The notes under the pieces: generated by a model | What the model was told of the DNA's origin: nothing | The model's input: only the letters and a program-made list of their open reading frames with translations | Database searches by the model: none | Origin: an uncultured Paracoccaceae bacterium | Lineage (GTDB): Bacteria; Pseudomonadota; Alphaproteobacteria; Rhodobacterales; Rhodobacteraceae | Direction: 5' to 3' | Length of the DNA: 64,000 nucleotides | NCBI GenBank assembly: GCA_951812305.1 | Contig: CATOSB010000001.1 | Location: 434,001 to 498,000 of the forward strand | Position numbers and translations under genes: made by a program | Part shown: in pieces, positions 10,393 through 19,118 of the stretch | How positions within the stretch are numbered: the stretch's first letter is position 1 | How the letters are laid out: every line of letters begins with the position of its first letter

Positions 10393-11208
10393 TTATCCCT
10401 TATTTCCAGTGAGTTGTGTCGATTTCGTGACTTCTTTTGCAAGCGCACGATAGGCCAGTGCGCCCTTGGATTCCGGATCGTAGTCGATAACGGGTTGCGC
10501 ATAAGAGGGAGCTTCGCTGATCCTGACGTTGCGGGGTATCACAGTATTGAAAACCAGATCTCCAAGATTTTCCCTGGCGTCACGTTCGACTTGGAGTGAC
10601 AGGTTATTTCGTTTGTCAAACATTGTCAGGACGATGCCTTCTATTCTGAGGGCAGGGTTTGCGGATTGCCTGATCTCGCGCACTGTCAACAAGAGCTGTG
10701 AGAGGCCCTCAAGCGCGTAAAATTCCGATTGCAGCGGCACCAGAATAGAATCGGCTGCGACAAGCGCGTTAACGGTCAATAGACTTAAGGACGGTGGGCA
10801 GTCGAGCAGGACAAAGTCGAGTTCATAGGCGTCAATGGCCGGCTGGCGCAGCGCATCGCGCAACAAATACGAACGCTTTTCGTTGGACACGAGCTCAATG
10901 TCGGCTGAGCTAAGGTCTGTTGTGGCTGGCGCGATAAGCAATCCGTCGATGTGGGTTGGGTGTACAACATCTTCGATTTTTGCATCTTCGATCAGTAAGT
11001 CGTAAGTGGTTGTTTGCCTGTCCTTTGCTTGAAGGCCGAGCCCGGTAGATGCGTTTCCCTGAGGGTCAAGATCAACAATCAGGACATTGTAGCCGTCCTC
11101 GACCAGCGAGGCACCCAAATTCACAGTGGTGGTGGTTTTACCGACGCCGCCCTTTTGATTTGCGACGGCAATTATCCGAGGATTGGCGGGTCTGATTGGA
11201 TCAAGCAC
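10393..11208 (-). CDS. parA: chromosome partitioning ATPase ParA
   Basis: Walker-type ATPase that moves ParB-parS complexes along the nucleoid. The deviant Walker A loop is NQKGGVGKTTTTVNLG; also seen are LIVDLDPQGNASTGLG and LLDCPPSLSLLTVNAL. It has 271 residues from the GTG at 11208, which has TTGAGGTTAGGA upstream and overlaps the rsmG stop by 8 bases. A TTG at 11229 would add seven residues that include the ribosome binding site, so I reject it. It forms a partition operon with parB. Confidence 0.97.
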   Translation of the reverse strand: MLDPIRPANPRIIAVANQKGGVGKTTTTVNLGASLVEDGYNVLIVDLDPQGNASTGLGLQAKDRQTTTYDLLIEDAKIEDVVHPTHIDGLLIAPATTDLSSADIELVSNEKRSYLLRDALRQPAIDAYELDFVLLDCPPSLSLLTVNALVAADSILVPLQSEFYALEGLSQLLLTVREIRQSANPALRIEGIVLTMFDKRNNLSLQVERDARENLGDLVFNTVIPRNVRISEAPSYAQPVIDYDPESKGALAYRALAKEVTKSTQLTGNKG

Positions 11209-11821
11209 GGATGATATTCCTAACCTCAAGAATTGCGGCTTTTTTATTTGTCCAGCTGGGGTGCACGGTCAATTCAAACTGCCAGTTTGACTCTGCGCGC
11301 TCAACCTCCTCTTCCCATGTCTCTCCCTTCATAAAAACACCCAATCCATCCCTGCTTAGATGTCTAAATGCGTATGCGAGCAATCCGTCAAGATCAGACA
11401 ACGCGCGCGCGGTTACGACATCTGCCCCTTGTGGCGCGAGTTTTTCAATTCTTTCTTTGCGCACTGTTAGGTCGGCATTTGTCAGTTGAGCTGAGGCACG
11501 AATGAATTCTGCCTTTCGTGAGTCGGATTCAACACAGGTGATGTTGATCTGGGGAAATTCGTCTTGAGCAAGTAGGCTCAAAACAACGCCTGGCATTCCA
11601 GCGCCCGACCCCAGGTCCACCCATCGATCTCCACCTTTAGTGCAAACCTCAAAGCACGCGGCACAATCAATGATGTGCCGGTGCCATATTTCGTATTCGG
11701 ATTCGAATGAAATCAGGTTTATTGCTTTATTCCAGCGTACTAGATTGCTCTGAAACAGCTTGAGTCTGCCAAATGTTTCACGTGAAACATTCAGCGTTCC
11801 CAGCTTCGCAACGGCTGTCAC
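11201..11821 (-). CDS. rsmG: 16S rRNA (guanine527-N7)-methyltransferase RsmG
   Basis: Methylates G527 of 16S rRNA with S-adenosylmethionine; its loss gives low-level streptomycin resistance. It has 206 residues with the SAM-binding [33 protein letters not shown] and [15 protein letters not shown]. The N-terminal residues NVSRETF are the translation of a perfect parS site, an overlap common in bacteria. It overlaps mnmG by four bases upstream and parA by eight downstream, in the order mnmG-rsmG-parA-parB. Confidence 0.96.
   Translation of the reverse strand: MTAVAKLGTLNVSRETFGRLKLFQSNLVRWNKAINLISFESEYEIWHRHIIDCAACFEVCTKGGDRWVDLGSGAGMPGVVLSLLAQDEFPQINITCVESDSRKAEFIRASAQLTNADLTVRKERIEKLAPQGADVVTARALSDLDGLLAYAFRHLSRDGLGVFMKGETWEEEVERAESNWQFELTVHPSWTNKKAAILEVRNIIRA
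11774..11789. other. parS centromere site inside rsmG
   Basis: Perfect 16-bp palindrome TGTTTCACGTGAAACA, the consensus ParB-binding site. It lies in the 5' coding region of rsmG, where it encodes part of NVSRETF. ParB is encoded 1.4 kb away, and the candidate origin is about 9 kb away. Confidence 0.95.
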
Positions 11822-13686
11822 GCAATTTTCTTTTCTGCAGATTGCCGAATCTTTGCCAAGATCAGGGTAAGCGCGGCCGGAGTCATGCCCTCTATTCTGC
11901 CAGCCTGACCAATTGTTTCTGGTTGCACCATTTGGAGTTTTTCACGCAACTCGTTTGAAAGCCCCGAAAGTGACTCGTAAGAAAAGCTGGCAGGAATTCT
12001 GTGGCTTTCATCGCGCCTCAACGCCTCTGCATCGCGATTCTGGCGCTTTATATAGTGGGCATAAAGCGCATCATTTCGAACTTGCGCCAGAACGTCGGAT
12101 GCAAATTGGGTGAATTCTATCGCCAGCGGTCTCATGTCTTCCGGCCTTGATCCCCAAGTCGAAAGAACGTCCAAGCCGCTACGCCGTCTTCCATCTTCTT
12201 TGGCCTTAAGCCCAAGGGAAGTTAGTTCGGTCGGTGTGAATGACAAGGCTGCCAAGCTTGACTTTGCCTGATCGACTTGCTGCATCTTTTTCTTAAACCT
12301 GTTCTCTCGAACACCGTCAACAATCCCCAGCTCAATGCCAAGTGGTGTTAGGCGCTGATCTGCATTGTCGGCACGCAACGTCAAACGATGTTCCGCCCTT
12401 GAAGTAAACATTCGATACGGCTCTGTCACACCCTGGGTGACAAGGTCGTCAATGAGTACGCCGATATATCCATCAGATCTGGAAATAATGACTGGATCCA
12501 TGGCTTTCGCGAAACGGCCTGCGTTTAAGCCAGCCACCAACCCCTGAGCAGCGGCCTCTTCGTAGCCGGTCGTTCCATTTATTTGACCGGCAAAATACAG
12601 CCCTTGTACGGCGCGCGTCATAAGCGATCGAGTCAACGCGCGCGGATCGAAATAGTCGTACTCGATCGCATATCCCGGTTGCAGAATCTGCGCTCTTTCA
12701 AGGCCCCTAATTGACCTCACATATTCTTGCTGAACTTTTTTGGGAAGTGATGTGGAAATGCCATTCGGGTAAATCGTGTCATCATCAAGCCCTTCTGGTT
12801 CCAGGAATATCTGGTGCGAGATTTTATCTGAAAACCGAACGATTTTGTCTTCAATTGATGGACAATATCGGGGTCCAGTACCATCAATATGGCCACCATA
12901 CATTGCTGAGTTGGCCAGATTTTTATTAATAATTTCATGAGTGTGCTCATTCGTATGCGTAATTCCGCATGAAACTTGCCGGGCACACGGTTTTGTGCTC
13001 AAAAACGAAAACATTGTCGGGGCCTCATCGCCCGGTTGCATTTCAAGCACATTCCAATCGATAGACTTGCCAGACAACCTTGGTGGGGTGCCGGTCTTTA
13101 GCCGCCCCACGGGCAAATTTAGATCATCAAGCCGCTCCGCAAGCCTACGTGAAGGAGCATCGCCCCACCGGCCGCCGGGCGTCTTGACATTCCCAATATG
13201 AATAGCCCCGCGCAAGAATGTACCAGTCGTCAGGATGACAGACTTGGCCGCGATTTCACTATCATCAGCAAGCCTGACGCCACTGATGACATGGCCTTCG
13301 ACGAGTAAGTCGACAACCTCACCTACAACAAGGGAAATATTCTCTGCCCCGCGAACAAATCGCCGGACCGCTTGCCGGTAAAGCTTGCGATCGGTTTGGG
13401 CGCGCGGCCCCTGAACCGCCGGGCCTTTTCGGCGGTTCAATAGCCTAAACTGGATTCCCGCTGCGTCTGCCGCAACCGCCATGATACCGCCAAGCGCGTC
13501 AATTTCACGAACCAAGTGGCCTTTTCCAAGGCCACCAATTGCCGGATTGCACGACATCGCACCAATTCCTGCCTCGTTCAATGTGATCAACGCCGTCCGT
13601 GCGCCTAAACGATGCGACGCATGGGCGGCCTCCACACCGGCGTGGCCAGCGCCGATTACAACGACGTCGAAATCAAAATGTTTCAC
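11818..13686 (-). CDS. mnmG: tRNA uridine-34 5-carboxymethylaminomethyl modification enzyme MnmG (GidA)
   Basis: FAD protein that works with MnmE to place the cmnm5 group on wobble uridine 34 of several tRNAs. It has 622 residues, normal length. The N-terminal dinucleotide-binding motif is [20 protein letters not shown]; also seen are [19 protein letters not shown] and the C-terminal helical domain with [18 protein letters not shown]. The start is a GTG at 13686 which is itself part of a parS palindrome; AGGGG lies nine bases upstream. It sits 12 bases after mnmE and overlaps rsmG, so the modification genes share one operon. Confidence 0.97.
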   Translation of the reverse strand: MKHFDFDVVVIGAGHAGVEAAHASHRLGARTALITLNEAGIGAMSCNPAIGGLGKGHLVREIDALGGIMAVAADAAGIQFRLLNRRKGPAVQGPRAQTDRKLYRQAVRRFVRGAENISLVVGEVVDLLVEGHVISGVRLADDSEIAAKSVILTTGTFLRGAIHIGNVKTPGGRWGDAPSRRLAERLDDLNLPVGRLKTGTPPRLSGKSIDWNVLEMQPGDEAPTMFSFLSTKPCARQVSCGITHTNEHTHEIINKNLANSAMYGGHIDGTGPRYCPSIEDKIVRFSDKISHQIFLEPEGLDDDTIYPNGISTSLPKKVQQEYVRSIRGLERAQILQPGYAIEYDYFDPRALTRSLMTRAVQGLYFAGQINGTTGYEEAAAQGLVAGLNAGRFAKAMDPVIISRSDGYIGVLIDDLVTQGVTEPYRMFTSRAEHRLTLRADNADQRLTPLGIELGIVDGVRENRFKKKMQQVDQAKSSLAALSFTPTELTSLGLKAKEDGRRRSGLDVLSTWGSRPEDMRPLAIEFTQFASDVLAQVRNDALYAHYIKRQNRDAEALRRDESHRIPASFSYESLSGLSNELREKLQMVQPETIGQAGRIEGMTPAALTLILAKIRQSAEKKIA

Positions 13687-13694
13687 GTGAAACA
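13679..13694. other. parS centromere site containing the mnmG start codon
   Basis: Second perfect TGTTTCACGTGAAACA palindrome. On the minus strand its internal CAC GTG supplies the GTG start codon of mnmG (13684-13686), and the right half lies in the mnmE-mnmG spacer. ParB bound here would cover the translation start region of mnmG DNA. Confidence 0.95.
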
Positions 13695-13698
13695 GCCC

Positions 13699-14988
13699 CT
13701 ATTTTCCCAGGCAAAACCGCCCAAAAATCTCGTCAAGTACGTTCTCGACGCCCACACGGCCGACCAATGCGTCAAGAGCCGACACTGCGGCTCGAACTTC
13801 GTTCGCAACCAACTCATCGCCGCCCTGATCACTTATCAACTTTTTCGCGCTATCCAAACAACTAATCCCGTTGCCAATCGAAACCCTATGCCTCTCCTTG
13901 ACGGCAAGGCCGACACCCGCGATCCGTTGCTCAAAAACGGAGCCAATCGATTCCAAAAGCTCGGGAACCCCCTCTCCGCTGACACCTGATATACCACGCC
14001 AGGGCCCGGCACCCAAATCAGATTTGCTTGAAACGATTATGTCATCATCGGTTAAGGATACCTTTGGCTGTTCATCGCCGTTGATCAAAACAATTCTCAT
14101 GTCGGCCGCAGCGATTCGCGCGCGTGATTTGGAAATCCCAATTTTTTCAACGACATCCCGGCTCTCTCGCATTCCCGCCGTATCGAGAAAGGTCACCGGA
14201 AAGCCATCGATATCCATCCTCACCTCGATGATATCTCTCGTTGTGCCGGCGACTTCCGAGGTAATTGCGGCTTCACGTCCAGCCAAAAAGTTCAGAAGCG
14301 TCGACTTTCCCACGTTTGGCGCCCCAACAAGTGCAACCTCAAATCCATCCCGAAGTCGCTCTGCCACACCAATGCCTGCCAGTTCGCCCGTCAGCTCAGT
14401 CAAGACCTCATCAAGAAGTGCGGTGGCTTCAGGCATCACGTCAACAGGGACTTCCTCATCGGCAAAATCGATCGTTACCTCAATCAACGCCAAGGCCTTC
14501 ATGAGCTTGTTGCGCAGCCGGTCTCCTGTTCGTGCCAGTTCGCCACTGTAAAGCCGCATTGCCTGGCGACGCTGCGCTTCAGTTTCTGCCACAAGAAGGT
14601 CGCTAAGGCCTTCAACCTCTGTTAGATTCAATTGCCCGTTTTCAAGGGCCCGCCTTGTGAATTCGCCCGCCTCTGCCATTCGTAACCCGTCGATATCGCC
14701 AAGTTCACGCAGAATAGAGCCAATAATGGCAACACTTCCGTGAACCTGAAATTCAACGACATCTTCACCCGTAAAACTCCTCCCGCGCTGAAACCTTAAA
14801 ACAAGAGCCCTGTCGATCAAGTCGCCATTGCGGGACCTAATCGATCTCAGCGCTGCTTTACCCGGGAATGGGAGCTCCCCCGCCAACATTTCCCCAGCGG
14901 CAACGGCCTTGTCGCCAGAAACACGAACCACGGATACACCTGCCTGACCACGCGCGCTGGCCAAGGCAAAGATGGTATCCATCCCCAT
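13699..14988 (-). CDS. mnmE: tRNA modification GTPase MnmE (TrmE)
   Basis: GTPase partner of MnmG in wobble-uridine modification. It has 429 residues: an N-terminal tetrahydrofolate-binding domain (DTIFALASARGQAGVSVVR), a helical domain, an inserted G domain with P-loop VGAPNVGKSTLLN, switch region TSEVAGTTRDIIE and G3 DTAG, and the C-terminal catalytic cysteine in FGRFCLGK. The usual C-terminal CIGK is CLGK here. A second ATG at 14982 is an equally possible start. It lies 19 bases downstream of rho and upstream of mnmG. Confidence 0.96.
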   Translation of the reverse strand: MGMDTIFALASARGQAGVSVVRVSGDKAVAAGEMLAGELPFPGKAALRSIRSRNGDLIDRALVLRFQRGRSFTGEDVVEFQVHGSVAIIGSILRELGDIDGLRMAEAGEFTRRALENGQLNLTEVEGLSDLLVAETEAQRRQAMRLYSGELARTGDRLRNKLMKALALIEVTIDFADEEVPVDVMPEATALLDEVLTELTGELAGIGVAERLRDGFEVALVGAPNVGKSTLLNFLAGREAAITSEVAGTTRDIIEVRMDIDGFPVTFLDTAGMRESRDVVEKIGISKSRARIAAADMRIVLINGDEQPKVSLTDDDIIVSSKSDLGAGPWRGISGVSGEGVPELLESIGSVFEQRIAGVGLAVKERHRVSIGNGISCLDSAKKLISDQGGDELVANEVRAAVSALDALVGRVGVENVLDEIFGRFCLGK

Positions 14989-15007
14989 AACCCCTTGATT
15001 TAAAACA

Positions 15008-16279
15008 CTAAGTGTTCATCGAGTCGAAGAATTCAGAATTTGACTTCGTCTGTTTCAGCTTCGAGAGAAGGAACTCGATTGCGTCAGTTGTCCCCATCGG
15101 GTTCAAAATCCGGCGCAACACGAATGTCTTTTGCAAATCTTTCGCCTCAACCAACAAATCTTCTTTCCTCGTCCCAGACTTCAGAATGTCCATCGCCGGG
15201 TAAACCCGCTTGTCCGCAACTTTGCGATCCAGAACAATCTCAGAGTTACCGGTTCCTTTGAACTCTTCAAAAATAACTTCGTCCATCCGGCTTCCGGTAT
15301 CGATCAACGCCGTGCCAATAATCGTTAATGACCCGCCTTCCTCGATATTCCGTGCCGCACCAAAAAACCGCTTTGGCCGTTGAAGCGCGTTGGCGTCCAC
15401 ACCGCCGGTCAGAACCTTGCCCGAAGAAGGAACAACCGTGTTAAACGCCCGTCCCAAACGCGTGATGGAATCCAACAAGATAACAACATCCCGCTTGTGC
15501 TCGACGAGTCGCTTGGCCTTTTCAATCACCATGTCGGAAACCGCAACGTGCCGGGTTGCCGGCTCATCAAAGGTCGAACTGATAACTTCCCCCTTCACGG
15601 ACCGCTGCATATCAGTCACTTCCTCTGGACGTTCATCAATCAACAGAACGATAAGATAGCATTCCGGGTGGTTGGCTTCGATTGAATGCGCGATGTTCTG
15701 CAAGAGAACGGATTTCCCCGTCCGCGGTGGTGCAACAATCAAACAACGCTGGCCTTTCCCAATCGGCGCAACCAAATCAATAATCCTGGCAGAGCGATCC
15801 TTGATTGTGGGATCCTCAATCTCCATGTTCATCCGCTCATCAGGGTAAAGCGGCGTCAGATTATCAAAGGCAACTTTATGGCGCGCCTTCTCGGGTTCCT
15901 GAAAATTGATTTCTTCGGCCTTTGTCAAACCGAAGTAACGCTCATTTTCTCGCGGCGCCCGAATGACCCCCGACACGGTGTCGCCGGTTCGTAACGAATG
16001 TTGCCGGATCATCTCTGGAGAAACGTAAATGTCATCCGGTCCCGGCAGGTAGTTCGCCTCCGGCGAACGCAAGAAGCCAAACCCGTCCTGCAATACCTCC
16101 AAGACGCCATCGCCACCAATTTCCCAGCCTTCCTCTGCCTGCTCCTTCAGAATCTGGAACATCATGTCGCCCTTGCGCATGGTCGACGCGTTCTCGATCT
16201 CCAATTCCTCGGCCATCGCCAAAAGGTCCTTGGGGCTTTTCGCCTTAAGATCGGACAGATTCAGACGTTCTTCGCTCAT
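15008..16279 (-). CDS. rho: transcription termination factor Rho
   Basis: Hexameric RNA-dependent ATPase that ends transcription of untranslated RNA. It has 423 residues: a Rho N-terminal helical domain, the cold-shock-like RNA-binding domain ([20 protein letters not shown]), the P-loop [17 protein letters not shown], then [12 protein letters not shown] and the R-loop region [11 protein letters not shown]. The ATG at 16279 ([15 protein letters not shown]) matches the family; thirteen more residues upstream are unlikely. It heads the leftward block. Its upstream region now abuts the IS nest, so its promoter context ends about 115 bases from the start codon. Confidence 0.97.
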   Translation of the reverse strand: MSEERLNLSDLKAKSPKDLLAMAEELEIENASTMRKGDMMFQILKEQAEEGWEIGGDGVLEVLQDGFGFLRSPEANYLPGPDDIYVSPEMIRQHSLRTGDTVSGVIRAPRENERYFGLTKAEEINFQEPEKARHKVAFDNLTPLYPDERMNMEIEDPTIKDRSARIIDLVAPIGKGQRCLIVAPPRTGKSVLLQNIAHSIEANHPECYLIVLLIDERPEEVTDMQRSVKGEVISSTFDEPATRHVAVSDMVIEKAKRLVEHKRDVVILLDSITRLGRAFNTVVPSSGKVLTGGVDANALQRPKRFFGAARNIEEGGSLTIIGTALIDTGSRMDEVIFEEFKGTGNSEIVLDRKVADKRVYPAMDILKSGTRKEDLLVEAKDLQKTFVLRRILNPMGTTDAIEFLLSKLKQTKSNSEFFDSMNT

Positions 16280-16406
16280 GAAAATCACGCTCTCATTTGG
16301 TGCTGTTGCGCACGGCATTATTTTGGAGTCACCGCAGCCGGACGGCCACGTGTCGCGTTACCTAAGACCCAAACCATCACGAGTCAATAATATACCCCGA
16401 TACTGG

Positions 16407-17595
16407 CTTACCACCCTTCAAAATTTCCGGATCTGATTTGACGTTTGTCTGATCTGTGTGATTCAAGGAGTCTCCACTGCTGATATTGGAGGCTGGTTTG
16501 TTGGGAAATGTTTGTTTTTCAGAGCTTTATTCGAAGGTTGAGGCGGATTTTCAGGACCGCTTGCTCGGGTATCACAAGTCGCGCCGGGAGGGATTGTGCA
16601 TCATAGCAAGCGTGATTTTGAACACGCGCAGCGTCAATCTGATGGAAAATGCGGCTGCTCTGCCCCGCGATATCGGCTCTGTGGACCACCGCTATCAATA
16701 CATTTCGCGGGTTCTGGGCAATCCTCACATCGATACTGATGAGATCATGCAGGCCTATGTTGGTGAAATTTTCCGCCGCCAGTGTGAGGCCGGAGAAACG
16801 ATTGTGGTGGCCCTTGATCAAAGCAAGCTCAACGAAGGGCATGAGGTTTTGATGTTATCGGTGCGGATGCGGGATCGGGCCCTCCCGGTCGCCTGGCGTG
16901 TACGCCAGACCAAAGGGCCGATTGGATGGCGCGTGCAACATGAGCTTTTGGAAGCAGTCCGCCCATGGCTCCCGGCGGATGCGCGTGTGTTGCTGGCGGG
17001 AGATCGGTTTTTGGAACCGCCCGATTGGTCGCATGGTGCCAGGAGGCTGGATGGGACTACCGGCTGCGCATGAAGGGAAATATCACACTGCAACATCAGG
17101 GTGGCGAGATGATGACGCGCGAAATTGCCCAACTGATGCCCGAAGGGCTTGTAAACGCTGAGCTTTACGGAACGGGCGTCTTTAGCAACATTGGAGTGCT
17201 TCACGAAGAGGGGCACAAAGAGCCTTGGATTATTGCCATGAATGCAGCACCGTCCGAGTACAAGGTGCTCGATTATGGAATGCGTTGGGGAATTGAAGCC
17301 ATGTTCTCCGACTTCAAAACCCGGGGCTTTGAAATTACTCAAAGCCAGATCAAAAAGCCGGATCGATTGGCCCGCCTCATTTTGGTGCTGGCAATCGCCA
17401 TGTACTGGGCTGTTTCAACCGGAGCAAACGAAGAGCACCACGTCGCAATACGCGGCGAAAAAAGGGGATTCGAAAAGCCCGAAGGTCCTTATGCTCTCTC
17501 TTCAAGACAGGCCTTCGTGCTATCCGACGATGCCTCGCAGGTTATGCCAAAATCCCCAAGCTCTGGGATGTCTGGCTAAATTGAAGGGTGGTAAG
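16407..17595 (+). mobile_element. IS4-family insertion sequence with 10-bp target duplication
   Basis: A 1189-bp element with perfect 15-bp terminal inverted repeats, CTTACCACCCTTCAA (16407-16421) and TTGAAGGGTGGTAAG (17581-17595). It is flanked by a perfect 10-bp direct repeat CCGATACTGG (16397-16406 and 17596-17605). Length, repeat size and transposase type fit the IS4 family. The perfect duplication says the insertion is fairly recent. It lies inside the left terminal repeat of the IS982-type element, so it arrived later. Confidence 0.9.
16486..17579 (+). pseudogene. IS4-family transposase, frameshifted
   Basis: DDE transposase in two overlapping frames. The first (from 16486, a TTG) runs to ARVLLAGDRF near 17010. 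The second continues in the -1 frame with GTARLVAWCQEAGWDYRLRM and ends at 17579. The break is at a run of five T (17008-17012); a sixth T would restore one reading frame of about 364 residues with DRFFGTARL. The zero-frame context is G TTT TTG, a poor slippery site, so this looks like a deletion rather than programmed frameshifting. DDE-type blocks remain: ALDQSK, LLAGDRF, and the C-terminal YGMRWGIEAMFSDFKTRGF. Confidence 0.85.
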
Positions 17596-17630
17596 CCGAT
17601 ACTGGATAAGACGTTGGCGTCACCAGTGCA

Positions 17631-18071
17631 CTACTCGACAGAATTTTTTCGTAGTTTTTTGATTCGTTTTTTACGATACTCGTTGACCCTTTTTCGCAGA
17701 GGGTTGCGATGAGGGATTTCCACCATTGTTATGGAAATGATCCTCGGTTCTCTCAAAGCCTCATTTGGCTCCAGTTCAACGGCAATTCCGCCAAACTCTC
17801 CAAGAAATAGAACATTTGAAACGGTTTCGTGATCTGCTTTGAATGTATCAGGGTCATTTTTCCGTACGTGTTTCGGGATGATCACCTGAAAGGGAGTGGC
17901 GGCCATCAGATCGAGCACAAGTGTCATGGTTCTTTTAGGGAGCGCAGCCAGTTCATTGAGCTTATCCGTGAGGGCGTAGAAACGGTTGGGGTCCTCTTCC
18001 ATCATGTCGAACATGAGGTCCCGGATCTTCTCATAAGCGAGATCTTCGTTGATTGGGAAGTTGTTCTCCAT
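17631..18071 (-). CDS. unknown protein, apparent passenger gene of the IS982-type element
   Basis: I do not recognise this 146-residue protein. It has no signal peptide or membrane segment. The N-terminal half looks helical (NEDLAYEKIRDLMFDMMEE, LTDKLNELAALPKRTM). The middle contains LDLMAATPFQVIIPKHV and NVLFLGEFGGIAVELEPNEA, and the C-terminus is very basic (RVNEYRKKRIKKLRKNSVE). The ATG at 18071 is chosen because an upstream extension of 42 residues looks like noncoding translation. It diverges from the IS982-type transposase and stops about 20 bases from the element's left end, so it appears to be part of that element. The basic tail could bind nucleic acid; that is only a guess. Confidence 0.7.
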   Translation of the reverse strand: MENNFPINEDLAYEKIRDLMFDMMEEDPNRFYALTDKLNELAALPKRTMTLVLDLMAATPFQVIIPKHVRKNDPDTFKADHETVSNVLFLGEFGGIAVELEPNEALREPRIISITMVEIPHRNPLRKRVNEYRKKRIKKLRKNSVE

Positions 18072-18199
18072 GGCGCGCACCTTTTGCCCCGTGTTGACCA
18101 GCCTGAATGCCCCCGTGATTAGTATGGGGTGAGAGGGGTTTCCAGGTACGTTGCCCCATGATTCAAGGTTCAAAAGCGACACAATATGGACCGCCACTC

Positions 18200-19093
18200 A
18201 TGTCGATCACTAACACCGCACTTTTTGTCTGTCTCGATGATTTTGCAAAAACCTACGAGGACTGGGAGCGCCACCGGTTGATCCCCTCGGGTCGTCAGAG
18301 GCTTCGCTCCGGCAAGCTGACCCTGGGGGAGAGCCTGTTCATCATGGTCTTGTTTCACTTGTCGCCGTTCAAGGACTTCAAACATTATTGGATTTATGGC
18401 GTTGAGCAGAAATACCGTGACTGCTTTGGCAACCTCCCGAGCTATGGTCGGTTTGTCAGCCTCATGCCAAGATTAATGGTGCCGTTTTGCATACTGCTGC
18501 ACTGCTTCAGCGGTGAAAAAACCGGCGTCTATTTTGCCGACAGCACTAAGCTCGCGGTCTGCCACAATGCCCGCATTAATCGAAACAAGGTCTTCAAGGG
18601 GCTGGCAAAGCGCGGTCGCAGCACAATGGGCTGGTTCTTTGGCTTCAAACTGCATCTAATCATCAACAACAAGGGGGAGATCATGGCCGTCAAAATCACG
18701 GCAGGTAATGTCGATGATCGAAAGCCGTTTGAAGCCATGATCGCGGGCCTCGAAGGCAAAATATTTGCTGATAAGGGCTATATCTCCAAATCCCTCTTCC
18801 AACGGCTCTGGCAGCGTGGGCTCCACCTCGTCACCGGCATTCGCCGCAACATGAAAAACTATCTCCTGCCAATCCTGAACAAAATCCTGTTGCGAAGGCG
18901 GTTCATCATCGAAACTCTGTTCGATAAGTTGAAAACCAGCATGGGACTGGAACACACTCGACACAGATCGCCTGCCAACGCATTCGTACACCTCATCTCG
19001 TGTGTCGCAGCCTATATGCTCGGGAAAACCAAAGTTAAAATGGGACCCATAACCGTGCCGGAAACAATCAGGCAGGTCGAATACCAGATATAG
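18200..19093 (+). CDS. IS982-family transposase
   Basis: Transposase of about 297 residues, the usual IS982 size. Typical blocks are [19 protein letters not shown] (first catalytic Asp region), [55 protein letters not shown] and [19 protein letters not shown] with the final acidic residue. The frame is open from 18158, but I prefer the ATG at 18200 ([19 protein letters not shown]) by comparison with the family. The gene looks intact, so the element may still move or be mobilised. It stops 20 bases from the proposed right end. Confidence 0.88.
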   Translation: MSITNTALFVCLDDFAKTYEDWERHRLIPSGRQRLRSGKLTLGESLFIMVLFHLSPFKDFKHYWIYGVEQKYRDCFGNLPSYGRFVSLMPRLMVPFCILLHCFSGEKTGVYFADSTKLAVCHNARINRNKVFKGLAKRGRSTMGWFFGFKLHLIINNKGEIMAVKITAGNVDDRKPFEAMIAGLEGKIFADKGYISKSLFQRLWQRGLHLVTGIRRNMKNYLLPILNKILLRRRFIIETLFDKLKTSMGLEHTRHRSPANAFVHLISCVAAYMLGKTKVKMGPITVPETIRQVEYQI

Positions 19094-19118
19094 CGCTTAT
19101 CCAGAACTCAGGTTAATA

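Larger units (their letters stand above)
16394..19113 (+). mobile_element. IS982-type element with passenger gene, interrupted by an IS4-type element
   Basis: Left end ACCCCGATACTGG (16394-16406), continued after the IS4-type insertion by ATAAG (17606-17610). Right end, read on the minus strand from 19113, is ACCTGAGTTCTGGATAAG. The two agree at 13 of 18 positions, with CTGGATAAG identical. TAATAT lies directly outside the left end (16388-16393). The same six bases lie directly outside the right end (TAATA at 19114-19118, then T at 20286), split by the IS630-type element. Without the nested IS4-type copy the element is about 1.52 kb, longer than the usual 1 kb. The extra length is the 146-residue gene at 17631-18071. 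Both genes diverge from a central 128-bp region and both stop about 20 bases from an end. The boundaries are my inference from these repeats. Confidence 0.6.

Noticed and set aside
18072..18199. Left end of a standard 1-kb IS982 element close to the transposase start
   Set aside because: Nothing here resembles the right terminal sequence CTGGATAAG; the match is at 16394-17610 instead.
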